DNA of 64,000 nt, taken from assembly GCA_026210745.1 (NCBI GenBank), contig CP110632.1, positions 4,401,001-4,465,000 of the forward strand. The letters run 5' to 3'. The stretch's first letter is position 1, and each line of letters starts with the position of its first letter. The notes below the pieces were generated by a model that saw nothing but the letters and a program-made list of their open reading frames with translations, was not told the DNA's origin and did not search any database. Positions 1 to 8,771 of the stretch are shown here, one piece after another. Source of the stretch: Exobasidium rhododendri (lineage: Eukaryota > Basidiomycota > Exobasidiomycetes > Exobasidiales > Exobasidiaceae). The position numbers and the translations under genes were made by a program.

Positions 1-1671
1 TCAAGAATTCGACGTTTGTTTTCGGTCCGACGATGTTCGTGTCGTCTAGAGCCTTTCTCATCAGTCGGAGGGCCTCCTTTCGATCTCTGCCATGCACGAT
101 CACCTTTGCAATCATCGGATCGTAGTGAACGCTGATCTCATCTCCACTACTGAAGCCTGTGTCTACTCGCACGCTCGTCGGTGTGTCAATGTTGGCAGAT
201 GAAAGAAGTGTTGTGGTGGGTGTAGGAAAGGAGGCGTACGATAGTGTCCCGACGTCTGGAAGAAAGTTCGCATTGGTGTCCTCGGCATATATTCGAGCTT
301 CAAAAGAATGGCCCTGTGACGGTATCTGATCTTGTCGAAGTGGAAGAGGGTTGCCTGCTGCTACTTCCAGCTGCCATTCGACCAGATCGATCCCACTGAC
401 CATCTCTGATACGGGATGCTCTACTTGCAACCGCACATTCATCTCCATGAAGAAAAAGTCACCAGAATCGGCGTCCATGATGAATTCGATCGTGCCCGCC
501 CCTTGATAGCCCACGGCACGAGCAGCAGCAGTAGCCTTGTCGCACAAGTCTTTCTCCAATTCAGGAGAGAGATGAGGGGCTGGCGCTTCTTCGATGATCT
601 TTTGGTGCCTGCGCTGTACTGAACAATCTCTCGTACTGATGGCCACATGCTCGTTGTATGGTGGACCTGATGAAACGACTTGCACTTCCACATGACGAGG
701 TCTCTGCAGGTATCGTTCAATCAGCACTTCTGTATCACCAAACGACTTTTGAGCTTCTCTTCTGGCACTCTGAAGCTGTTCAAGGAACTCCTTTTCATTC
801 TCTGCAATCTTCATCCCTTTTCCACCACCTCCCTTGACAGCTTTGATGAGAACTGGATATCCCACTTTCTCAGCTTCCTTGTACAGTCTCTCTTCCGATT
901 GATCTGGTCCATGATAGCCAGGCACACATGGCACTCCTGCCCTTGTCATGATATCCTTTGATGCGCTTTTGGAGCCCATGACAATGATGGCACTAGTCGG
1001 TGGTCCTATGAAGATCAAGCCAGCGGAAGCGAGTGCTTCGGCAAAGTCAGAATTCTCGGAAAGAAAGCCATAACCCGGATGAACCATCTACACATAGACA
1101 AAAGGTATGAGCAGATTGCTGAGCGCTGTGAATGGAGATCCTCTTCCCTTACATACCTCTGCACCAGTTTCCTTCATGACTTGTATGATCCGATCCATGC
1201 ATAGATATGAATCACTTGATTGCGCAGGCCCTACACAATATGCTTCATCAGCCTGCAACAATTCTTAGTGAGCAAGTGCACTGAGGAAGTATCCCTATTT
1301 CCGCCACTCACCAGAGCTACATGGGCCGCATTCGCATCTGCTTCACTATACACTGCTACAGTCTGTATGCCTAATCTCCTGCATGTGCGAATTACTCGGC
1401 ACGCTATTTCACCTCTATTTGCTATTAGAATCTTGCTCGGAAGAGGCCGACGCTGTGAAGGAGCAGCATGTGCGAGAAATCGACGCTGTGTCGCACTTAG
1501 TAGACCTTCACTCCTGCTTCTGCCATTCTGCAAAGTGAACACTGAAGCTGGTGCCGATCTCAAACCAGTGATTCTTCTGGTCGGGCTGAGTTGTTGTGAT
1601 CTAAGTTGCGCGACAGGAGTCAGCGCAGAAGAACACTTGGTGCTTGCACGACTCTGAGCTCGAGAGAGCAT
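1..1671 (-). CDS. MCCC1: 3-methylcrotonyl-CoA carboxylase alpha subunit, biotin carboxylase part (3' end cut by window)
   Basis: This is the biotin-carboxylase subunit of mitochondrial methylcrotonyl-CoA carboxylase, which carboxylates 3-methylcrotonyl-CoA in leucine breakdown. Exons on the minus strand are 1671-1312, 1252-1157 and 1087-1, with introns of 59 and 69 nt (GTGAG and GTATGT donors). The start at 1671 was chosen because the Arg/Ser-rich, acid-poor leader after it looks like a mitochondrial presequence; an ATG at 1752 is also in frame. Visible landmarks are [27 protein letters not shown], the Gly-rich ATP loop KGGGGKGMK and [14 protein letters not shown]. The ETGAEMVHPGYG context favours MCC over pyruvate or acetyl-CoA carboxylase. 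The carboxyl-transfer linker and biotin domain lie outside the window. Propionyl-CoA carboxylase alpha is the main alternative. Its 5' end faces the phosphatase gene across about 220 bp. Confidence 0.92.
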
Positions 1672-1891
1672 GTCTGTGGTAGGGTGAAGAGGACACTTGC
1701 AATAGGGATTACCCCGCCTTTCTATATACATCGACTCCCAAATTAAGCTCATGGGATAGAGTGGATAAACCAGGTCGATTGAACACGTGGGACGTACATA
1801 TTTCCCTGATCTCGCAATTCTAAGTACAGTATCTTATTGCGAGGGCAGACGAAACTCTTCCTTTGGTGGAAGTTGAGCAAGGCATTTGATC

Positions 1892-2882
1892 ATGGCGAGC
1901 AATGAGGAGAAGATCTCAGTCTTGTTCTGCTGCTTGGGGAACATATGTAGGTGTTGCGGCAGTCAGCTGGATCGTTGGTAATTTAGTGTGTCTGAGCTAA
2001 GTCTATCTTATCAGGTCGAAGCCCACTAGCGGAAGCCGTTTTCGCTGATTTTGTGAAGAAGGGTGGCTTGTCGGATAGATTCTCCCTGATAGACAGCTGT
2101 GGAACTGGTGAGAAGAAGGCCTTGCGTGTAAGACGTAATGACGAAGCTTGTCTTGCTCACTCTGCATATCTATTATGACCTTGACTTGTAGGAGCATATC
2201 ATGCCGGCGATCCGCCCGACGATCGAACAGTAACGGTTTGCCGACAGAACGGTGTACCTATCAAAGGAGATGCTCGGAAAGTTCGGGGTGATGACTTTGA
2301 CAAATTTGACTGGATCTTCGGAATGGAGTGAGTCTGGACAGCATGAGATAGCCAAAGATGTGCTGGGCTGGGCTAAAGATGCATTCAACGTGTAGTGCCA
2401 ACAATGTCCGAAATTTACGATCAATGCAGCCGAAGGGGAGTCGTGCTAAGTGAGTGCAACAGGTAGGCACATATGTGGACACGCCAGGAGTAGTACACTG
2501 ACATAGGGTATAATCTTTAGAGTGCATCTATTTGGCGATTTGTGAGCGATGTAGTAGGAGTGACTGGGAGGAGAAAGCGAGCTGGCTAATGCTTCTTCTA
2601 TTCCTCTCTCGAATAGTGACGACAAGAAAGCAATTGCAGACGTGAGTTCTATTACATGTCAATGTAGTGGTCCAAGCTGACCCATGATTGCTCGTTTTCA
2701 GCCATACTATGTTCGTCGAAAGTGTTGCCTCGCTGACGCCTTGGTCTCTAGCTCACAAGATTATTTCTACTTTTACTATTCTCCAGGGCGCCGACAACGG
2801 CTTTCAAAAGACCTACGAGCAATGCGTTCGCTATTCTAGAGCATTTTTGAATCACCTAGACTTGGACACGACCAAGCTATGA
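1892..2882 (+). CDS. LTP1: Low-molecular-weight protein tyrosine phosphatase
   Basis: Acid-phosphatase-fold protein tyrosine phosphatase of the LMW family, cytosolic. Eight exons: 1892-1946, 2015-2107, 2192-2327, 2396-2449, 2521-2541, 2617-2641, 2702-2710 and 2787-2882, giving 162 aa (the family is about 155-160 aa). The P-loop CLGNICRSPLAEAVF near residues 14-28 spans the first intron, which splits the second Cys of C-L-G-N-I-C. The general-acid DPPDDR-like segment, VCRQNG and the DFDKFDWIFGMD block follow in family order, and the C-terminus carries GFQKTYEQCVRYSRAFL. Exon 7 is only nine bases and encodes Pro-Tyr-Tyr, which the family requires before the GADNGFQ block. All joins keep frame. 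Seven introns in under 1 kb is dense even for this window. Confidence 0.9.
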
Positions 2883-3110
2883 GAGGAAGCACAGCGTTCC
2901 ATGAATGATGTACCGATACAATCTTGCCCCCAAAACATCAGTATAGATCGATGTCCATCGGCGGAAAGAGCGACCAGGTGGAAATGCCGGTCTTGGGTGT
3001 TGGTCTGCAGTTGGTCCTCGCAGGTAGACGCGATTGATGGATTTAATTTTAGCCTCCCCCCCCCCACAAAGACCCGCTCCCACCTTGCACCTTCTTCCCC
3101 GCACTCCACG

Positions 3111-4741
3111 ATGGACGATACACCCGATTCAGCATCAAGAAGGCTGGCAGCAATTGCGGGTCAGCTTGGGAAGGTGACTTCTTCGTCGGTCCAAGCAATC
3201 ACTAGTAGAACACTACCTTCTGCTCGAGCTCAGCGTGATTGGAGACACCTGCCGTCATTCAGAGAATTACCCAGAGAGGGCGGCTTTCCAGGCTGCGCGT
3301 GGAAGGTGTGGGGAAAGGACGATACTCTGGGCACTGTGAATATGCTCACTGAGACTGGTACGTGGTGAATAGGAGAAGCGACTTGTTTAGGCTCTAGCTA
3401 ATCATCTCGCCTTAGTCGTAGCTAGGACAGCAAAGGAAGAAATACGCACAGGACACGCCATCTCACTCAACCTTCCAGCTCATCTCCCGCTCAAGGTAAG
3501 GTGCCTACTTGATAGCTTGAGGTTGGAGGAGCATCCATCATCGACTGAGTCTCTACAACTGACTTGTACTCTACACAGCCGTTCTTCCATCGAAAGGCCT
3601 TTGGGCACAGAATCTGGGGCAAGACTGGAGGAGCATACATCACTGGCCGCAGGAACGTTCAGGAAAGCATGAAGAAGAAGGGTATACAGGTCGAGACAAG
3701 AAGCAACGGCGATGATTAAGAGGAAGACAAGGAGAAAGCTCCGGTATCTGATGAAGAAATCCACTTCAACAGTCAGAGTGGGACTCAATGGGATGGACTC
3801 CGGCATTTCGGTCATCTTTCCCTGAATTGCTTCTACCAGGGCATACCGAGGAAGGAGATTCAGTCTCACTACGGAGAGCAACATCATACGCACAATTCAA
3901 GTAGCACGCTCGAATCGGATACACTTCGACTCGGCATTCAAGAGTGGGCAGCGTGAGTGTGCCGGATCGGCATAGCATGTCAATGCCGTGCGTCGTGTAC
4001 TGATCATTTCTTCCCGAATCAGACACGGAATCGTCGGCAGGGGTGTGCTGTTGGATGTGTGGGGCTACCTGTGGAGGAAGCACCAGAAAGCACCCTATGA
4101 TCCCTGCACAACACATGCCATCACAGTGGATACGATCAAAGAAGTAGCGAGGTGAGGAGGACAACACGGCGATCGCAGCTCGTTCACCGTGTTTCCCTTA
4201 AATCACGTCTCCTCTCCTCTACTCTTACTGTCCACAGAGCGCAGGGTGTGCGATTTCGGCAAGGCGACATCCTTCTCCTTCGATGCGGCTTCACTCAACG
4301 ATATCGCAATAGCACAGAAGAAGAGCGTGAAAGGTGGGGGACAGGGAACGGATCGGAGAGATTGGCAGGCCTGGAACAGAGCGTGGAGATGAGTGAATTC
4401 CTGTGGGATCATCACTTTGCTGCCGTTGCTTCAGATCAACCTGCGCTGGAAAGCTGGCCACCTCCCCAAGGAACTCCTTTTCTCCACGAAACACTCTTGG
4501 CATTGTTTGGAATGCCGATAGGAGAGTTGTTCGACTTGGAAGAGCTCTGCACTCACGCCGCAAAGACTCGACGTTGGACGTTTTTCTTCAATTCATGTGA
4601 GTTACTTTGTCTTGGTGTGGATACCTTCCTGCTCTTCAAGCTCACAGGACATGTCTTTCCCCGCCCTTTCTCTACCTCTAAGGGCCGATGAACATTCATG
4701 GTGGTGTAGCCTCCCCCGCCAATGCCGCTGCTATCTTCTAG
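3111..4741 (+). CDS. Cyclase/kynurenine-formamidase-like family hydrolase
   Basis: Metal-dependent hydrolase of the PF04199 'putative cyclase' family, as found in many fungi; the substrate is unknown. Exons are 3111-3357, 3416-3495, 3579-3681, 3721-3952, 4023-4151, 4238-4596 and 4683-4741, giving 402 aa. The N-terminal block RDWRHLPSFRELPREGG and the DDTLGTVNMLTE motif are typical of the fungal branch. The metal-site segment SGTQWDGLRHFGH replaces the bacterial HxGTHxDxxxH pattern, as usual in fungal members. The C-terminus has NIHGGVASPANAAAIF. An in-frame TAA at 3717-3719 interrupts the model unless a very short 39-nt intron (3682-3720, GTATAC to TTAAG) is removed. Removing it keeps frame and gives a charged KKKEEDKEK linker. 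If it is not spliced the gene is broken. Confidence 0.8.
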
Positions 4742-4816
4742 ACTCAATCTTTTATTATATCGTCGATTAGAACTCATGGACGCTTTTGTCATAATACAAT
4801 CTCGATTTTCGATCTC

Positions 4817-7126
4817 CTACGCAACCGAATGCTGCTCTTTGACCTCGAGAGAAGCCAGTCTGTCAGTCAATGTGGCGAGATCGTCCCTGCAGAGTTGTCT
4901 CATGGATATCAGTGGCGAGGCGTAAGATTCTGAACACGATGCACAAACTCACTTCAACGTCAACAACTTGCTGACTTCTTTCTCGACGCCGGCCTCGTCA
5001 ACCGTCGCCGAACCTTTCTTTGCGTCTTCCTTCAATTTCTTCACCACATCTCCTTGTGCTTTCACCTTTGCCTCTAGTTCCTTGTATTCTGGGGTGGGAT
5101 TCTTGACTCTTACTTCCGCCGCTTTCTTGGCTGCCTTTGCTGCTCTGGCGGCTGCACTCTTGCTCAACACTGGCTTCTTATCCGCTTCTAGAGCAGCTTT
5201 GGCATCTTCTTCCCCACCAAACATCTTTCGCCATTCCTCTTCCTTCTTCGCGTCGATCTGTTTGAACAAGTGTGCTGGCTTGCCAATCTTATGGCCGGGT
5301 AGTAGGTCAAGAGCAAAGAATGCCTTTAGTGGGCCGCTCGTGGAAACGGCATCCTGTTGCTTGTCCGCGTCTACAATGCCGCGGTCTTCCACCGGTAACA
5401 GCCTCGGAGGCGCATTCAACTGATAGCAAATGGAGTCGCTGGTCTCCGGCATGAATGGATGAAACACGGACGATAAGACGTAAATCAGGTTCACAGCAAG
5501 GAGCATCGTGGCGTCGCATTCTTCTCTCTTCTTGTCGTAGAGCGAATTATCCAGGCCAGCTTCCGACAGGAACAAGTTGCCTCGTCCACTGATCTGCATA
5601 GCCGTCTGGAGTCCCAGTCGCAATCGCACAGAATCCATCGAGGTGGCATAGTTGGAGAGCAGGTCATTCATATCTCGAATCAGTCGACTAGAAGGTGTGT
5701 CAGAGTTCTGGTCCACCTTCAAAGCTTCAGGTCCCGCTTGTAGTCCCAATCCCTGTGGAATGGCGGGCAAAACTCCATCGTACTTGGCTGTCAGAAATTT
5801 CAGCACTCGATTGACCAGGTTTCCCAGATTGGAAAGCAATTCGCTGTTGTTCCGTGCAATGAATTCCTTCCAGCTAAAGAGTGAATCTCCCGTCTCTGGA
5901 CGGTTGGCCAACAGGTAGTACCTCCAAACATCACAAGGGACACCGATCGTGCCTGCCTTGTCTCCGAACACGCCGATGTTTCTTGATTTGGAGAACTTGC
6001 CAGATTCGTATTGAAGGTAGTCGCTCGTGCTGATATGATGCAACTTTGTCCATCTCTCTCGAGTTCCTATCAGGCAAGACGGGAAGATGACTGTGTGAAA
6101 TCGAACATTGTCCTTACCCATGAATTGGTACAGTCGAACATTCTCGGGATCCTTCCACCACTTTTCCCATTCGCTTGAGTAGCTGGCTGTGATGGAAGGG
6201 TAACCGATCGGTGCGTCAAACCAGACGTAGAGTACCTTATCTTCGAGTCCTTTAATAGGACACGGAACGCCCCATTTCAAATCTCTCGTTATGCTAAACG
6301 GTCGCAAGCCTTCGACGAACCAGCTGTTGGTGATGTGTCGACTGTTTGCACTCCAGCCCCCTTTGTTGGCTGCTTCCTCTGCCCACGCCTGAGTCTCTGG
6401 CTGGAGCTTGTCTATTCGCAGGTACATGTGCGAAGTGTCCTTTAGTATAGGCCTCGAGCTACAAGTCTTACATCTTGGCTCGATCAGGTCGATGGCGTCA
6501 AGTAGATTACCACACTTGTCACATTGATCGCCCCTGGCATCATCGTAGGAACATTTCGGACACGTTCCTTCGACATATCGATCGGCCAAGAACCGCTCAT
6601 CCGTCGGACAGTACAGCTGACTGACACTTCTCTCTTCCAGGAAATCATTGTCGTATAGTTTCAGAAACACTTTTTGAGCGATTTCAGTCTGTGCTGGAGT
6701 TGTCGTTCTTCCGAAATGATCGAATCCAATATTGAACCATTCATACACTTGAGCATGCAACGCATGATATTTGTCGACCAGCTGCTGAGGGCTTACTCCT
6801 TCCTTGAGAGCCTGTGTTTCTGATGCAGTCCCGTACTCGTCTGTTCCACAGATGTATAAAGTATTACGCCCTCTTGTGCGACTGTATCGAGCATATGCGT
6901 CCGCACTCAAAGTAGAGCCAATGATGTTTCCCAGATGAGGTACGTTATTGACATAGGGTAGCGCGGAAGTGATAAGAACATTATTTTGGCCGGGCTCCGG
7001 AAGAATGATGGGCTTGCTCGATGCAGTGCCACTCTCTTTCGCTCGGATTGTTTTTATTAGTATCGCATCGGTAGAGATGTGCCTGTCAGATGAGGACGGC
7101 AGCGCGATGGGAAAGGGCGAAGCCAT
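4817..7126 (-). CDS. MES1: Cytosolic methionyl-tRNA synthetase
   Basis: Class I aminoacyl-tRNA synthetase that charges tRNA-Met in the cytoplasm. Exons 7126-4953 and 4886-4817 give 747 aa. The catalytic core carries the HIGH-like PHLGNIIG (in NNVPHLGN, about residue 60), the zinc knuckle cysteines CPKC / CDKC / CKTC, the conserved WFDAPIGYPS segment and the KMSKS variant KFSKSRN. The anticodon-binding helical domain follows. A Lys/Ala-rich coiled C-terminus (AAARAAKAAKKAAEVR) comes last. Reading past the intron is preferred because GTGAGT/CTGCAG signals join LLTLK in frame to a helical tail ending EVKEQHSVA; without splicing the protein would stop after LLTLK. No mitochondrial presequence is seen. 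It is divergent from the Rrp17 gene, with 264 bp between the starts. Confidence 0.93.
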
Positions 7127-7390
7127 GACGCCGTTGTGGGGACGAAGAAGGCGGCGATGACTCTACTGAGGGCACCGTAAAGGCGAGCACCACGCCCAAC
7201 CTTAAAAAAAAGGCAGGGAGGTGCTTCCTCAGAGTGCTCTGGAAGAGTCGCGTCACGTGTCGCAACATTTTGACAAGCACTTGAATTTTGTGGTCAAAGA
7301 TTCAGTATTGCGAAGAAGTGACACCAGAAGGTCGTTAGTCCTCAGTCATAGCTGCGTTGTCCTCTTCGCAATACCACAAAACTGCACAAG

Positions 7391-8507
7391 ATGGACTTTG
7401 AAGACAGACCGCAACCCCCGCCGCTCTTGGCCTTTACAGCGAGCAAGCAAAAGCCCAAATTGGACAGATTTGGTCGTAAGGAGAAAGTGGTTAGGCGAGT
7501 CAAGGCGGGAGTGTCAAAGACATACAACAGGAATGCAGCTCCCCCAAGCAGACCACGCTTCACGAAACCAGAGGCGGCAGTTGTCTTCGATGATTCATCA
7601 CGACGAGAGTATCTGACAGGATTTCATAAGCGGAAGCAAGCCAAGATCACCAAGGGCAAAGAAAAGGCCAAGGAACGTTTGAAGCAGGAGCATAAATCGA
7701 TGAGAACAGAGGTGAGCTAGGCAAGTTTGTATCATGTCGACAAGTAGATTAAAAAAACTTGTGTCTGCAGCTCAGAGAATCCAGAAAGAAAATGGCGGCC
7801 GAAAATGTTGACGCAGAGAAGAAGGCTTACGGTGATGAAGGAGAGCTAGAAGAGGAGTCTGACGAGAGTGATGATGGTGAAGAAAACAATGACGACAGAG
7901 GTAAGGATATCTGAGATGTTGCCTCTATACAGATGCTGACCTTATCTACTCTTTCCAACCAGCTGCTTCAATACCTTCCGCATTTGAAACAGATCAGCAT
8001 CACACAACCGTCACTATCCAGGAGTTGAATATGGATGGAAGCGAGGTAAAGCCGAAGAAAGCTCCGGTGCGAAAGGCAAAGGTGGTGAAAGAGAGTTTGC
8101 CACCAAGCTCTCGACGTATCGCAAAGAGACTGAAGAACGGGCAAGGTTTTGAGGAAGTGAAATCAATCAGCAAACTGATGGACAACGAGGAGGTCATCAT
8201 GCCGTCGTTGGAGGAGGGCATGGCACCACTAGATGATGTTGGCGGTAGCGAAGATCAGCCGGCACAAGAAAAAGGAAGCAACAACAAAGGCTACTCTGCC
8301 TATGGAAAGACCAAGAAGGTGCGGAAGCCTACTTTCCGCTATGAGAGCAAATTGGAGAGAGCGAAGAACAAGTCGGAAGCCAGAGCATCCAAGGCTAAAT
8401 GGGCAGAGAAACGCAAGGAAGAAAGAATCGGCAGCGGTGGAAAGAATCGATTGCAGAAGAACAAAGGAAAGAGGGGACATGGAGGCAAGGGTAGTAAGAA
8501 GAAGTGA
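7391..8507 (+). CDS. RRP17: Ribosome biogenesis protein Rrp17/Nop25 family
   Basis: Nucleolar protein of the Rrp17/Nop25 (NOL12) family; in yeast it is a 5'-3' exonuclease acting in 27S/5.8S pre-rRNA maturation. Exons 7391-7711, 7771-7900 and 7963-8507 give 331 aa. The family signature appears at about residues 60-115: VVFDDSSRREYLTGFHKRK, then a long Lys/Arg/Glu helix ending LRESRKKM. An acidic stretch (EEESDESDDGEENNDD) and a second basic region with a Lys/Gly-rich terminus (GHGGKGSKKK) look like nucleolar targeting segments. It is longer than the yeast protein (about 235 aa) because of the C-terminal extension. Assignment rests on the N-terminal signature; the extension was not recognised. 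Confidence 0.82.
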
Positions 8508-8771
8508 GGGTGGGACAGGGCTTCTTCGTCCACCTGAGATCCATCTGTATTTGTAATAACAGTTCTGCAGTGTAGCAATACCCATCCATCAGCTCCTTGT
8601 CATCGCTAAGCTTTACTACCCGTATGACTGATACTAAACCACGTGGCGCGCGCACTGTTTCCCATTTTCCAAATTGCGACTTATTTGAGGTCGAGGTCGG
8701 AAATGCAGTAGTCTGACTCCACCTACCCCCCTTCGAGTGCTCTTGCTCAACTTCCGATACTTCTACTCACT

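Noticed and set aside
1231-1752. Start of the methylcrotonyl-CoA carboxylase gene at 1752
   Set aside because: The ATG at 1671 begins a typical mitochondrial presequence, while the extra 27 residues from 1752 are unlike one. The upstream start cannot be excluded.
4949-7126. MetRS ending at the first stop (LLTLK)
   Set aside because: A consensus GTGAGT donor overlaps the stop, and a CTGCAG acceptor restores an in-frame helical tail, so the two-exon model is preferred.
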